From Amorphoplanes digitatis (GTDB taxonomy: Bacteria > Actinomycetota > Actinomycetes > Mycobacteriales > Micromonosporaceae), in contig NZ_JACHNH010000001.1 of assembly GCF_014205335.1 (NCBI RefSeq), positions 868,001 to 932,000 on the forward strand: 64,000 bases of DNA, read 5' to 3'. Numbering within the stretch: position 1 is the first letter of the stretch; the number at the start of each line of letters is the position of its first letter. The notes under the pieces are model-generated. The model ran no database searches. It was not told the DNA's origin and worked only from the letters and a program-made list of their open reading frames with translations. Below, one piece after another: positions 54,656 through 63,568 of the stretch. The position numbers and the translations under genes are program-made.

Positions 54656-55342
54656 TCAGAGGCCGCTCAGGCGCTGCCCGGCGCGGACGACGGCCATCGC
54701 GTGGCGCTCGCCGGGGCGGCGGCCCAGCCGCTCGATGGGGCCGCTTATCGAGATCGACGCGATCACCCGGCCGGTGCGGTCGCGGATCGGCGCCGAGACG
54801 CTTGCCACACCCGGCTCGCGCTCCGCGACGCTCTGCGCCCACCCGCGCCGGCGCACCTCTGCGAGGGTCCGGCCGGTGAACTTGCAGCGCGGAAGCAGCG
54901 GCATCACGGCCTCCGGCGGCTCCCAGGCGAGTAAAATCTGGGCTGCGGATCCGGCCACCATCGGCAACACCGAGCCTACGGGCACGGTGTCGCGCAGGCC
55001 GCTCGCGCGTTCCGCCGCGGCAACGCAGATCCGTTCGTCCGCCCGGCGCAGATACAGCTGCGCGCTCTCGCCGGTCGCGTCGCGCAGCGCCGACAGCAGC
55101 GGTTCCGCCGCCGTCAGCAGCACGTCGGGTGCCGCGTTCGCGAGCTCGCCCAGGCGCGGCCCGGGGCGCCAGCGGCCCTGGGTGTCCCGGACCAGCATCC
55201 GGTGGATCTCCAAGGCCTGGGCCAGCCGGTGTGCGGTCGCCCGCGGCAGCTTCGTCCGGTCGACCAATTCGGCAAGGCTGGCGCCGTCGACACAGGCCGC
55301 GAGGATGACCACCGCCTTGTCGAGAACGCCGACACCGCTCAT
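54656..55342 (-). CDS. IclR-family regulator (NdgR/LtbR-like) divergent from leuCD
   Basis: This 228-residue regulator has a winged helix-turn-helix (VLDKAVVILAACVDGASLAELVDRTKLPRATAHRLAQALE) and the IclR effector domain (ESAQLYLRRADERICVAAAERASGLRDTVPVGSVLPMVAGSAAQ, RRRGWAQSVAEREPGVASVSAPI). It closely resembles NdgR of Streptomyces and LtbR of Corynebacterium, which sit next to leuCD and control leucine genes. ATG 55342 follows GGGA by 6 nt; ATG 55366 has GGAGG almost touching it. Its divergent placement 49 bp from leuC supports the same role here. Confidence 0.93.
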   Translation of the reverse strand: MSGVGVLDKAVVILAACVDGASLAELVDRTKLPRATAHRLAQALEIHRMLVRDTQGRWRPGPRLGELANAAPDVLLTAAEPLLSALRDATGESAQLYLRRADERICVAAAERASGLRDTVPVGSVLPMVAGSAAQILLAWEPPEAVMPLLPRCKFTGRTLAEVRRRGWAQSVAEREPGVASVSAPIRDRTGRVIASISISGPIERLGRRPGERHAMAVVRAGQRLSGL

Positions 55343-55362
55343 ACTGTGTCCCACAAGCCGAA

Positions 55363-55387
55363 ACATACCTCCCAGAATTTAGGATGT
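55363..55387. promoter_or_regulatory. Candidate IclR (NdgR-like) operator
   Basis: ACAT-A-CCT and AGGATGT form an inverted repeat spanning 55363-55387 in the leuC upstream region, ending 4 bp before the leuC start codon. The short distance suggests it overlaps the leuC ribosome site or transcript start. Confidence 0.4.
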
Positions 55388-55391
55388 CCAG

Positions 55392-56837
55392 ATGGTGGGA
55401 GTCACTCCGAAGCCGAGGACCCTGGCCGAGAAGGTCTGGGACGACCATGTCGTGCGTGCTGCCGAGGGTGAGCCTGATCTGCTCTACATCGACCTGCACC
55501 TGCTGCACGAGGTGACCAGCCCGCAGGCCTTCGACGGCCTGCGGATGGCGGGACGCCGGGTCCGGCGTACCGATCTCACGCTCGCGACCGAGGATCACAA
55601 CACCCCGACCGGGTACGCCGACCCGGCGTTCAACAACCGCCGCGGCGACCTGATGACGATTCTCGACACCGTGTCACGCACGCAGATCGAGACCCTGCGC
55701 AAGAACTGCGCCGAGTTCGGCGTGCAGATCCGCTCGCTCGGCAATGTGGAGCAGGGCATCGTCCACGTGATCGGGCCACAGCTCGGGCTCACCCAGCCCG
55801 GCACGACGATCGTGTGCGGCGACTCGCACACCGCGACACACGGCGCGTTCGGCGCGCTGGCCTTCGGCATCGGCACCAGCGAGGTCGAGCACGTGCTCGC
55901 CACACAGACGCTGCCGCAGGCCCGGCCGAAGACGATGGCGGTCGTTGTCGACGGCGAGCTGCACTCCGACGCGTCGGCCAAGGACCTGATCCTCGCGCTC
56001 ATCACCCAGACCGGCACCGGCGGCGGCAACGGCCACATCGTCGAGTACCGGGGCGAGGCCATCCGCAAGCTCTCCATGGAGGGCCGGATGACCATCTGCA
56101 ACATGTCGATCGAGTGGGGCGCCAAGGCCGGCATGATCGCGCCGGACGAGACCACCTTCGAGTACCTGAAGGGCCGCGAACACGCGCCGCAGGGCGCCGA
56201 CTGGGACGCCGCGGTCGAATACTGGCGCACGCTCGGATCCGACGAGGGCGCCGAGTACGACACCGTGATCCACATCGACGCCTCCAGCATCCACCCCTTC
56301 GTCACCTGGGGCACCAACCCGGGCCAGGGCGCGCCGCTGAACAGCGTGGTGCCCGACCCCGAGGAGTTCGTCGAGGAGTCGGAGCGCAGCGCCGCCCGCC
56401 GGGCCCTGGAATACATGGGCCTCGAGGCCGGCACGCCGCTCAAGGACGTCGCCGTCGACGTGGTCTTCGTCGGCTCCTGCACCAACGGGCGCCTCGAGGA
56501 CCTGCGCGCGGCCGCCGACGTGCTGCGCGGCCACAAGGTGCACGAGGGCGTACGCATGATGGTCGTGCCCGGGTCCTACCAGGTCCGCGAGGCCGCCGAG
56601 GCGGAAGGCCTGGACCGGGTCTTCACCGAGGCGGGCGCCGAGTGGCGGTTCGCCGGCTGCTCCATGTGCCTGGGCATGAACCCGGACACGCTCAGCCCGG
56701 GCCAGCGCGCCGCCTCCACGTCCAACCGCAACTTCGAGGGCCGGCAGGGCCGCGGTGGGCGTACCCACCTGGTCTCGCCGCAGGTCGCCGCCGCCACCGC
56801 AGTGGTGGGCCGGCTGGCCGCCCCGGCCGACCTCTGA
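55392..56837 (+). CDS. leuC: 3-isopropylmalate dehydratase large subunit
   Basis: This 481-residue aconitase-family subunit isomerises 2- to 3-isopropylmalate with LeuD; the same complex can act on citramalate. The 4Fe-4S ligands are in [14 protein letters not shown] and [13 protein letters not shown]. Other marks are [41 protein letters not shown] and [17 protein letters not shown]. The ATG at 55392 gives [21 protein letters not shown]. leuD follows 14 bp later. Confidence 0.97.
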   Translation: MVGVTPKPRTLAEKVWDDHVVRAAEGEPDLLYIDLHLLHEVTSPQAFDGLRMAGRRVRRTDLTLATEDHNTPTGYADPAFNNRRGDLMTILDTVSRTQIETLRKNCAEFGVQIRSLGNVEQGIVHVIGPQLGLTQPGTTIVCGDSHTATHGAFGALAFGIGTSEVEHVLATQTLPQARPKTMAVVVDGELHSDASAKDLILALITQTGTGGGNGHIVEYRGEAIRKLSMEGRMTICNMSIEWGAKAGMIAPDETTFEYLKGREHAPQGADWDAAVEYWRTLGSDEGAEYDTVIHIDASSIHPFVTWGTNPGQGAPLNSVVPDPEEFVEESERSAARRALEYMGLEAGTPLKDVAVDVVFVGSCTNGRLEDLRAAADVLRGHKVHEGVRMMVVPGSYQVREAAEAEGLDRVFTEAGAEWRFAGCSMCLGMNPDTLSPGQRAASTSNRNFEGRQGRGGRTHLVSPQVAAATAVVGRLAAPADL

Positions 56838-56851
56838 GCAGGAGCAGGAAC

Positions 56852-57439
56852 ATGGACAAGTTCACCACCCACACCGGCACGGTCATGCCGCTGCGGCGTT
56901 CCGATGTGGATACCGACCAGATCATCCCGGCCGTGTACCTCAAGCGGGTCACCCGCACCGGCTTCGAGGACGGGCTGTTCAGCGCCTGGCGCGACGACCC
57001 GGCCTTCGTGCTCAACAACCCCGCGCACGCGGGCGCGACGATCCTGGTCGCCGGCCCCAACTTCGGTACGGGCTCCTCGCGCCAGCACGCCGTCTGGGCG
57101 CTGCGGGACTGGGGCTTCAAGGCCGTCATCGCGCCGCGCTTCGGCGACATCTTCCGGGGCAACGCCCTCAAGGAGGGTCTGCTGCCGGTACAGCTCGATC
57201 AGAAGGCCGTCGAGGCGCTACTCGATATGGCGGACAGCGAACCGGACAAGCGGATCACCGTGGACCTCGCCGAGCGTCAGGTGCGCGTGGACGACGCGGT
57301 CTGGACCTTCCCCATCGATGATTTCAGTCGTTGGCGCCTCATGGAGGGTCTTGACGACATCGGGCTGACGCTGCGCCACGAGGAGAGGATTACCTCGTAC
57401 GAGAAGGATCGCCCCGCTTACAAGCCGGTGGTCGTCTGA
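56852..57439 (+). CDS. leuD: 3-isopropylmalate dehydratase small subunit
   Basis: This 195-residue swivelling-domain subunit completes the LeuCD isomerase. Marks are the start [32 protein letters not shown], the substrate loop [16 protein letters not shown] and [20 protein letters not shown]. Length is normal. It is in operon with leuC and followed by a strong terminator. Confidence 0.97.
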   Translation: MDKFTTHTGTVMPLRRSDVDTDQIIPAVYLKRVTRTGFEDGLFSAWRDDPAFVLNNPAHAGATILVAGPNFGTGSSRQHAVWALRDWGFKAVIAPRFGDIFRGNALKEGLLPVQLDQKAVEALLDMADSEPDKRITVDLAERQVRVDDAVWTFPIDDFSRWRLMEGLDDIGLTLRHEERITSYEKDRPAYKPVVV

Positions 57440-57467
57440 CCCCGAATTCCCTTGTCGTCGCAGGCCC

Positions 57468-57501
57468 TTTCGCCCCCACCGGCTCCTCGGTGGGGGCGAA
57501 A
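57468..57501 (+). terminator. Terminator after leuD
   Basis: TTTCGCCCCCACCG (57468-57481) and its exact complement (57488-57501) form a 14-bp stem with loop GCTCCT, 28 bp after the leuD stop. It is not followed directly by a T-tract. Confidence 0.75.
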
Positions 57502-57502
57502 T

Positions 57503-57526
57503 CGTTGCGACACAACGTTTTTTTTT
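57503..57526 (+). terminator. Small hairpin with nine-T tract upstream of hupB
   Basis: CGTTG-CGACA-CAACG (57503-57517) is followed at once by nine T residues, an intrinsic-terminator form placed 2 bp after the leuD hairpin. The two together make a double terminator insulating hupB. Confidence 0.65.
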
Positions 57527-57536
57527 GAGCAGATGT

Positions 57537-57565
57537 TTGTGTCTGCTGGTCAGAGGGCATACGGT
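57537..57565 (+). promoter_or_regulatory. Promoter of hupB
   Basis: TTGTGT (57537-57542), a 17-bp spacer and TACGGT (57560-57565), the same -10 hexamer as in the transporter promoter at 14700. An inverted repeat AGCAGA-8-TCTGCT (57528-57547) overlaps the -35 box and may be a regulator site. Confidence 0.55.
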
Positions 57566-57616
57566 GCGCGCAGAATGGCTCGCATTGGGCCAGTTCTCAC
57601 GTTCGGGAGGAAACCA

Positions 57617-58483
57617 GTGAACAAGGCCGAGCTCGTCGAGGCGCTCGCCGCCCGACTGGGGGACCGGAAGACGGCGACAGCAGCGCTGGATGCGGTGATC
57701 AGCGAGGTGCAGAACGCCGTAACCAAGGGCGATCGCGTTGCCATTACCGGTTTCGGAGTCTTCGAAAAGCGTGCGCGCAATGCGCGTACCGCGCGCAATC
57801 CGCGTACCGGTGAACCGGTGAAGGTGAAGAAGACGTCCGTCCCCGCATTCAAACCCGGAACCGGCTTCCGGGAGATGGTCGCGAGTGGCAAGGTGGCAAA
57901 GGTCGCCGCCCCGAAGAAGACCACGGGGGCAGTGAAGTCCACTGCCGCCAAGGCCGCTCCGGCCCGGTCGACCGCTGCTAAGGCAGCGGCGGCGAAGAAG
58001 ACCACGGCCACGAAGGCCGCTCCGGCCCGGTCGACCGCCACCAAGACGGCGGCGGCGAAGAAGACCACGGCCACCAAGGCCGCGCCGGCTCGGGCCGCCA
58101 CCAAGACGGCCGCGGCCAAGACCGCCACGAAGGCGGCCACGGCCAAGGCCACGACGGCGAAGAAGACGGCCACCAAGTCGGTGGCCACCAAGGCCGCTCC
58201 GGCCCGGTCGACCGCCACCAAGACGGCGGCGGCGAAGAAGACCACGGCCACCAAGGCCGCGCCGGCCCGGGCCGCCACCAAGACGGCCGCGGCCAAGACC
58301 ACCACGGCCAAGGCCACGCCGGCGAAGAAGACTGCCACCAAGTCGACCGCTGCCAAGTCGACTGCCACCAAGGCGGCTCCGGCCAAGAAGGTCACCGCCC
58401 GCAAGACCACGGCCGCCGCCAGCACCACGGCGGCGGGGCGCGCCACCACCGCGCGTACCTCCGCGGCACGTAAGACCCGCTGA
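57617..58483 (+). CDS. hupB: HU-type nucleoid protein with long Lys/Ala-rich tail
   Basis: This 288-residue DNA-binding protein has an N-terminal HU domain (residues 1-92: [59 protein letters not shown]) that bends DNA as a dimer. A ~195-residue tail of [19 protein letters not shown] repeats follows, like histone H1 tails; mycobacterial HupB has a similar but shorter one (total ~214 residues). GTG 57617 has GGGAGG 7 nt upstream. The tail is encoded by direct DNA repeats, so its length may vary between strains. A strong terminator follows. Confidence 0.93.
   Translation: MNKAELVEALAARLGDRKTATAALDAVISEVQNAVTKGDRVAITGFGVFEKRARNARTARNPRTGEPVKVKKTSVPAFKPGTGFREMVASGKVAKVAAPKKTTGAVKSTAAKAAPARSTAAKAAAAKKTTATKAAPARSTATKTAAAKKTTATKAAPARAATKTAAAKTATKAATAKATTAKKTATKSVATKAAPARSTATKTAAAKKTTATKAAPARAATKTAAAKTTTAKATPAKKTATKSTAAKSTATKAAPAKKVTARKTTAAASTTAAGRATTARTSAARKTR
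58013..58300. repeat. 177-bp-spaced direct repeats inside hupB
   Basis: The ~111 bp from 58013 to 58123 recur at 58190-58300 with one visible mismatch. The 177-bp offset equals 59 codons, so the frame is kept. It looks like a recent in-frame duplication within the tail. Confidence 0.8.
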
Positions 58484-58526
58484 TCACGACGGGCCGCCAG
58501 GCCCGCTCAGTTCGGCGCTGAGACAC

Positions 58527-58559
58527 GAAGGGCGTCCACCCGTACGGTGGACGCCCTTC
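58527..58559 (+). terminator. Terminator after hupB
   Basis: GAAGGGCGTCCACC (58527-58540) and its exact complement (58546-58559) form a 14-bp stem with loop CGTAC, 43 bp after the hupB stop. Confidence 0.75.
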
Positions 58560-58604
58560 ATGTGTTCCGGCGCCACAGTGGCCGCTGAGCCTACGGTCCG
58601 CATC

Positions 58605-59048
58605 ATGGACCGTAGATCCGCCGAACCCCGCGGCCTCGTCGGCCGGTCGCTGATCGCCGCGGCCGTCTTCGCCGGCGCCGTCGTGCCCGGCTGGACGTTC
58701 GGCGAGCTGGCCGAGCGCTGGACCGGGCAGGGGCTGCTGGACTGGGCCGTCACCTGTGCCTGGTCGGGGCTGGCCGTCCTCGTGCTCGGGCCGTACTGCT
58801 CCTACCGGCGCCGTGACGCGGCGCTCGGCCTGGTTCCGCTGTACGGCTGGTACCTCGTCAGCCTGCTGTCCTGGCGGGTAGCGCTGCTGCCGCTGCGGGA
58901 CTGGGAGCCGCGCGACGACGAGTTCTGGCGTGCCCGCTGGCTCACCGGCGATCTGGTCGGTTACTGGCGTGCGGACCAGCTGCCGCGGCCCGGGCGCCGG
59001 CCGGCGCACCCGGCGCGGCCTAGATGTTCTGTCCATGGACGTTGGTGA
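58605..59048 (+). CDS. Small membrane protein, 3' end altered by IS insertion
   Basis: This 147-residue protein of unknown function starts MDRRSAEPRGLVGRSLIAAAVFAGAVVPG and has three likely transmembrane segments (about residues 13-34, 44-63 and 74-96), then a charged region (RDWEPRDDEFWRARWLTGDLVGYWRADQ). The IS481-family element begins at 59025, so the last seven residues (CSVHGRW) come from the element. Without the insertion the frame would continue across the target site for about a dozen codons into DNA antisense to mutT1. The core is intact, so it may still be functional. Confidence 0.65.
   Translation: MDRRSAEPRGLVGRSLIAAAVFAGAVVPGWTFGELAERWTGQGLLDWAVTCAWSGLAVLVLGPYCSYRRRDAALGLVPLYGWYLVSLLSWRVALLPLRDWEPRDDEFWRARWLTGDLVGYWRADQLPRPGRRPAHPARPRCSVHGRW
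59019..59024. repeat. Target-site duplication, left copy (CCTAGA)
   Basis: CCTAGA flanks the element on the left and is repeated at 60116-60121 on the right. It fits the NCTAGN target preference known for IS481. Confidence 0.85.
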
Positions 59049-60115
59049 CAGGGCTTAGTTCTTGAATTGGGTGAGGACCTCCGGGTGAGGTGGAGCTTGT
59101 CGAAGGTTCCGCATCACCCGGGAGGTCCTCGTGCCCCACGCTAATGCACCCCTGACCGAACGCGGCAGACTGCGCCTGGCCCGCTGTGTCGTGGACGACG
59201 GCTGGCCGCTACGCCGAGCCGCAGAGCGGTTCCAGGTCAGCCCGACAACAGCACAGCGGTGGGCGCAGCGCTACCGCGCCGAAGGCGTCACGGGCATGAC
59301 CGACCGATCCAGCCGGCCACATCACAGCCCGGACCGCACCCACCTCCACGTCGAACGCCAGGTCCTGCACCTGCGCACCAGCCGCCGATGGGGACCGGCA
59401 CGAATCGGCGGCCGTCTGGACCTGCCCGCCTCGACCTGCCACGCCATCCTGCGCCGCGCCGGCGTCACCCGCCTGACCCATCTCGACCGGGCCACCCGCC
59501 AACCGGTCCGCCGCTACGAACACCCCTGCCCGGGCGACCTGATCCACGTCGACATCAAGAAACTCGGCAACATCCCCGACGGCGGCGGCTGGCGCACCCA
59601 AGGCCGCGCACGCGGCAAACTCAACCGCACCGCCACCACAGGTCACGGCACTGACGCGTGGGGCGGTGCCCGGCTCGGCTACGCCTACCTGCACACCGCG
59701 ATCGACGACCACTCCAGGCTGGCCTACACCGAAATCCTCGACGACGAACGCAAAGAGACCGCTGCCGCGTTCTGGCACCGCGCGCACGCCTGGTTCACCC
59801 GCCACGGCATCACCATCGCCCGGGTCCTGACCGACAACGGCTCCTGCTACAAATCCCGGCTCTGGCATGACACCTGCACCCAGCTGGGCGTGACCGTGAA
59901 GAAGACCCGCCCCTACCGGCCCCAGACCAACGGCAAAGTCGAACGCTTCCACCGCACCATGACCGACGAATGGGCCTACGCCAAGGCCTACCGATCAGAG
60001 ACCGCCCGACGAGCGGCCTTGCCCACCTGGCTGCACACCTACAACAATCACCGGCACCACACCGCACTCGGCGGCCCACCCGCCAGCCGTGTCCCTAACC
60101 TGTCTGGGCAGAACA
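59025..60115 (+). mobile_element. IS481-family insertion sequence, complete (1,091 bp)
   Basis: The ends are TGTTCTGTCCATGGACG on the left and, read inward from the right, TGTTCTGCCCAGACAGG: imperfect inverted repeats with about 19 of 26 matches. A 6-bp CCTAGA duplication flanks both ends. One intact transposase fills most of the element. The element lies between the 3' ends of two convergent genes and leaves the mutT1 stop codon unchanged. Confidence 0.9.
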
Positions 60116-60120
60116 CCTAG
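59131..60120 (+). CDS. IS481-family transposase
   Basis: This 329-residue DDE transposase starts at GTG behind GGGAGG. An N-terminal helix-turn-helix pair (RLARCVVDDGWPLRRAAERFQVSPTTAQRWAQRY, then RWGPARIGGRLDLPASTCHAILRRAGV) is followed by the rve integrase core with D in LIHVDIKKLG, D in VLTDNGSCYKS and E in NGKVERFHRTM. It appears full length. Codon 329 straddles the element end and the TAG stop (60118-60120) lies in the target duplication. Confidence 0.95.
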   Translation: MPHANAPLTERGRLRLARCVVDDGWPLRRAAERFQVSPTTAQRWAQRYRAEGVTGMTDRSSRPHHSPDRTHLHVERQVLHLRTSRRWGPARIGGRLDLPASTCHAILRRAGVTRLTHLDRATRQPVRRYEHPCPGDLIHVDIKKLGNIPDGGGWRTQGRARGKLNRTATTGHGTDAWGGARLGYAYLHTAIDDHSRLAYTEILDDERKETAAAFWHRAHAWFTRHGITIARVLTDNGSCYKSRLWHDTCTQLGVTVKKTRPYRPQTNGKVERFHRTMTDEWAYAKAYRSETARRAALPTWLHTYNNHRHHTALGGPPASRVPNLSGQNT

Positions 60121-60121
60121 A
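60116..60121. repeat. Target-site duplication, right copy (CCTAGA)
   Basis: This copy contains the stop codons of both the transposase (TAG, plus strand) and mutT1 (TAG, minus strand, 60117-60119). Confidence 0.85.
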
Positions 60122-60998
60122 TCCGGCTCGACGCCAGGAGGCGGTCGCCGGACCATGTGAGGATCCAGCCCGTGCCCTTGGGCGTCCGGTAGGGCTCGGT
60201 GTCGTCGGCGCCGTGCAGAAGCGCCAGCAGGCCCGGTATCACCCGGCCCTGGCTGCACACCGCGGCCCGGTCGCCGTCGCGGAGCCGGGCCAGCCGGGCC
60301 GCCGCGCGCTCCCGTGCCGGCAGCGCGTCCGCCTCGGACGGCTCCGCGAACGCCGGATCCGTCTCGATGGGCAGCCCCAGCCGGGCGGAGAGCGGCTCGA
60401 GCGTCTGCCGGCAGCGCAACGGCGTGGCGGCGACCAGCCGCCGCGGACCGATCAGGGAGACCACCGCGTCCAGCGTCCGCGCCTCGGCCCAGCCCCGCCG
60501 GTCGAGCGGCCGCAGGTCGTCGTCGCCCTCGAACTCGCTGCGCCGGCCCGCGTGGGCGTGGCGGACCAGCGCCGTCACGGCGGTCACCGGCGGTAGCCCG
60601 GCGACGTGCTCCACCAGGCGCCGGTCGTCCGGGTAGCTCAGCCGCGCCACCGCTTCGGCGGGCGGGAGGAAGAGCACGGTGTCGACCTCGGTCGGATCCG
60701 CCGGTGCCGCGGCCGGGCCGTCGGCGCAGCGCATCAACCAGAAGTCGACAGTCTTGGGCGTGCCGTCCGGCAGCGTGTACGCGACGGCGGGCAGCCGCAG
60801 CTGTGGCTCGCCGCGCAGCCCGGTCTCCTCGAGCATCTCGCGTGCCGCCGCGGCGAGCGGGTGCTCTCCGCCGTCCAGCTTGCCCTTGGGCAGGCTCCAG
60901 TCGCGGCGGTACGGCCGGTGCACGACGCACACCTCGATCGAGTCACCGGCGGGCCGCCACAGGACGCCACCGGCGGCCCGGACCGGCTTCGCCGACAA
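60117..60998 (-). CDS. mutT1: Two-domain Nudix/histidine phosphatase hydrolase
   Basis: This 293-residue protein joins an N-terminal Nudix domain to a C-terminal histidine phosphatase domain, like mycobacterial MutT1, which degrades 8-oxo-(d)GTP and diadenosine polyphosphates. The Nudix box is complete (G39, E45, R53-E54, E57-E58, G60). The phosphatase motif is LVRHAHAG (R146, H147), with later RCRQT and CSQGRVIPG; the usual second catalytic His reads Gln-Gly here, as in this family. The TTG start directly follows the ppk stop (TGATTG), so translation is coupled. A neighbouring IS did not alter its stop. Confidence 0.92.
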   Translation of the reverse strand: MSAKPVRAAGGVLWRPAGDSIEVCVVHRPYRRDWSLPKGKLDGGEHPLAAAAREMLEETGLRGEPQLRLPAVAYTLPDGTPKTVDFWLMRCADGPAAAPADPTEVDTVLFLPPAEAVARLSYPDDRRLVEHVAGLPPVTAVTALVRHAHAGRRSEFEGDDDLRPLDRRGWAEARTLDAVVSLIGPRRLVAATPLRCRQTLEPLSARLGLPIETDPAFAEPSEADALPARERAAARLARLRDGDRAAVCSQGRVIPGLLALLHGADDTEPYRTPKGTGWILTWSGDRLLASSRI

Positions 60999-63314
60999 TC
61001 AGACCGCCTTGCCGATTATCTTGCGCAACAGCGCCTCCTGCAGGTGGATGTGCGGGTCCGACGGGGTCGACGCGCGGCGGTGCCAGGTGCCGTCGCCCGC
61101 GAGGTCCCAGCCCTCGCTCTCGTCGCGCATCGACAGCTCCAGCACGTTGCGCAGGTCGTTCTGCGCGGACGGCAGGCTGACCCGGACCAGCGCCTCGACC
61201 CGGCGGTCCAGGTTGCGGTGCATGAGGTCGGCCGAGCCGATCCAGTATTCGGCGTCGTCGCCCGCACCGAAGCGGAACACCCGCGAGTGCTCCAGGAACC
61301 GGCCGACGATCGAGCGGACCCGGATGTTGTCCGACAGCCCGGGTACGCCGGGGCGCAGCGAGCACATGCCACGGATGATCAGATCGACCTTCACGCCGGC
61401 CTGCGAGGCGCGGTAGAGCGCGTCGCAGGTCCCCTCGTCGACGAGCGAGTTCACCTTGAACTGCACAAGCGCCTCGCCGCCCTCGCGGGCGATCCGGGCC
61501 TGCTCCTCGATCCGCTCGACCAGCCCGGCCCGGACGCCGTGCGGCGCGACCAGCAGCCGCCGGAACTTGGTCTGCCGGCTGTATCCGGTCAGCACGTTGA
61601 ACAGGTCGGTGACGTCCGCGCCGACCTCGGGATCGGCGGTGAGCATGCCGAAGTCCTCGTAGAGCCGGGCCGTCTTCGGGTGGTAGTTGCCGGTACCGAT
61701 GTGGCAGTAGCGGCGGATCTGGTTGCCCTCCTGGCGTACCACCAGGGAGGTCTTGCAGTGCGTCTTGAGGCCGACCAGGCCGTAGACGACGTGGCAGCCG
61801 GCCCGCTCGAGCGTGCGGGCCCAGGCGATGTTCGCGACCTCGTCGAAGCGCGCCTTCACCTCGACGAGCACCACCACCTGCTTGCCGGCGGCGGCCGCGT
61901 CGACGAGCGCGTCGACGATCGGTGAGTCGCCGCTGGTGCGGTAGAGGGTCTGCTTGATGGCCAGCACGTTCGGATCCGCGGCGGCCTGCTCGATGAAGCG
62001 CTGCACGCTCGTGGAGAACGAGTGGTACGGGTGGTGCACCAGGATGTCGCACTCGCGCAGGCGGTTGAAGACGCTGCGCGGCACCTCGCCGTCGGCGAGC
62101 TGCGGGTGGGTGGCCGGCACGAACGGACGGTCCTTGAGGTCGTCGCGGTCGCACTCGCCGAAGACCTGCCACAGCGCCGAAAGGTCCAGCAGGCCGGGCA
62201 CCCGCAGCACGTCCTGGCTGTCCATCTCGAGCTCGCGGGAGAGCAGGTCGAGGACGTGGTCGCTGATCGAGGCGGCCACCTCGAGGCGCACCGGCGGCCC
62301 GAAGCGGCGCTGGGCTAGCTCGCGCTCGAGGGCCTGCAACAGGTCCTCGTCGCGGTCCTCGTCGACCTCGAGCTCGGCGTTGCGGGTCACCCGGAACAGG
62401 TGCCACTCCAGGATCTGCATCCCGGAGAAGAGCTGATCCAGGTGCGCGGCGATCAGCTCCTCGACGGGAAGGAAACGCACGCCGCGGCTGTCGTTCTGCA
62501 CCGTCACGAAGCGGTGCACGTTGTCCGGCACCTTGATCCGGGCGAACAGCTCGGCGCCGTTGCCGGCCGGGTCGCGCAGCGCGACGGCCAAATTCAGCGA
62601 GCGGCTGGAGATGTAGGGGAACGGGTGCGCCGGGTCGACGGCGAGCGGGGTCAGCACCGGGAAGACCTGCTCGCGGAAGAACATGCGCAGCCGCTCGCGC
62701 TCGGGCGCGTCCAGCTCGCCCCAGCTCACCAGCTCGATGCCCTCGGCGGACAGCTTCGGCCGGACCTCCTCGCCGAAGCAGGCGGCGTGCCGGGTGACCA
62801 GATCCGCGGCCCGCTCGGTGATCATCGCGAGCTGGTGACGCAGCGACGAGCGGTCGCCGCCGCGCATCGGCAGGCCGGCCTTCAGCCGGCGCTTGAGGCC
62901 CGCGACGCGGACCATGTAGAACTCGTCGAGGTTGCTGGCGAAGATGGCCAGGAACTTCGCGCGCTCCAGCAGCGGGGTCTCCGGATCCTCGGCGAGGGCG
63001 AGCACCCGGGAGTTGAAGTCGAGCCAGGACAGCTCCCGGTTGAGGAACCGGTCGTCCGGCAGCTCGGGCAGCTCGTGCTCGTCAACGTCGTCGAGGTCGT
63101 CGGTGCTGTCGGCGAGCGGGCTGTTAGGTGCGGTTGTGGTGCTGGTCACGGCGGGCTCCGGAGGCTCGATGGGGGTCGGCTCGGTGGCGCACTCGTCGTT
63201 GAGTATTTCGGCCTCGGTCGCCCGTTCCTCGCGGGGAAGGAACCGCCCGTTCGGGCCGCGGCGGCGAGCCGCGGACGGCACGGTCGTGTCGGGTGTCCGG
63301 GGCGGGGTGGTCAT
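60999..63314 (-). CDS. ppk: Polyphosphate kinase 1
   Basis: This ~771-residue enzyme reversibly polymerises ATP gamma-phosphate into polyphosphate. The core begins [22 protein letters not shown], then [20 protein letters not shown]. The autophosphorylated His is about H538 in [38 protein letters not shown] and [13 protein letters not shown] complete the active site. An acidic, Thr/Pro-rich ~95-residue N-terminal extension precedes the core. ATG 63314 is used; ATGs at 63323 and 63326 are close alternatives. It is in operon with a cold-shock-like gene upstream and mutT1 downstream. Confidence 0.95.
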   Translation of the reverse strand: MTTPPRTPDTTVPSAARRRGPNGRFLPREERATEAEILNDECATEPTPIEPPEPAVTSTTTAPNSPLADSTDDLDDVDEHELPELPDDRFLNRELSWLDFNSRVLALAEDPETPLLERAKFLAIFASNLDEFYMVRVAGLKRRLKAGLPMRGGDRSSLRHQLAMITERAADLVTRHAACFGEEVRPKLSAEGIELVSWGELDAPERERLRMFFREQVFPVLTPLAVDPAHPFPYISSRSLNLAVALRDPAGNGAELFARIKVPDNVHRFVTVQNDSRGVRFLPVEELIAAHLDQLFSGMQILEWHLFRVTRNAELEVDEDRDEDLLQALERELAQRRFGPPVRLEVAASISDHVLDLLSRELEMDSQDVLRVPGLLDLSALWQVFGECDRDDLKDRPFVPATHPQLADGEVPRSVFNRLRECDILVHHPYHSFSTSVQRFIEQAAADPNVLAIKQTLYRTSGDSPIVDALVDAAAAGKQVVVLVEVKARFDEVANIAWARTLERAGCHVVYGLVGLKTHCKTSLVVRQEGNQIRRYCHIGTGNYHPKTARLYEDFGMLTADPEVGADVTDLFNVLTGYSRQTKFRRLLVAPHGVRAGLVERIEEQARIAREGGEALVQFKVNSLVDEGTCDALYRASQAGVKVDLIIRGMCSLRPGVPGLSDNIRVRSIVGRFLEHSRVFRFGAGDDAEYWIGSADLMHRNLDRRVEALVRVSLPSAQNDLRNVLELSMRDESEGWDLAGDGTWHRRASTPSDPHIHLQEALLRKIIGKAV

Positions 63315-63360
63315 GACCCCCATCATCGCCCGTCCACGGTGAACAGGAAACGAACCAGGC

Positions 63361-63558
63361 TCATCTGATTCCGGGAAGTTCGACCTTGTGCACGACCCCG
63401 TCCGGGCCGGACTCGATGGCGACGCGCTGCCCGAGGCGCAACAGGCGCAGGCCGGAGGCGCGGAACGCCTCGGCGGGAAACGCCAGCTCAGTTCCGTCGT
63501 CGAGGAGCAGCGTCCCGGTGTGTGTCTGGGTATCGAAGGTCGCGACCGTGCCCTGCAT
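63361..63558 (-). CDS. Small cold-shock-like OB-fold protein
   Basis: This 65-residue protein ([46 protein letters not shown]...) has the beta-barrel pattern of cold-shock proteins but lacks the aromatic RNP1/RNP2 residues, so strong single-stranded nucleic-acid binding is doubtful. It starts 10 bp after the fbiD stop and ends 46 bp before ppk, an arrangement seen in related actinobacteria. The frame is open upstream to 63630, but the ATG at 63558 gives the family-like start. Confidence 0.8.
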   Translation of the reverse strand: MQGTVATFDTQTHTGTLLLDDGTELAFPAEAFRASGLRLLRLGQRVAIESGPDGVVHKVELPGIR

Positions 63559-63568
63559 GCGGGCAACG

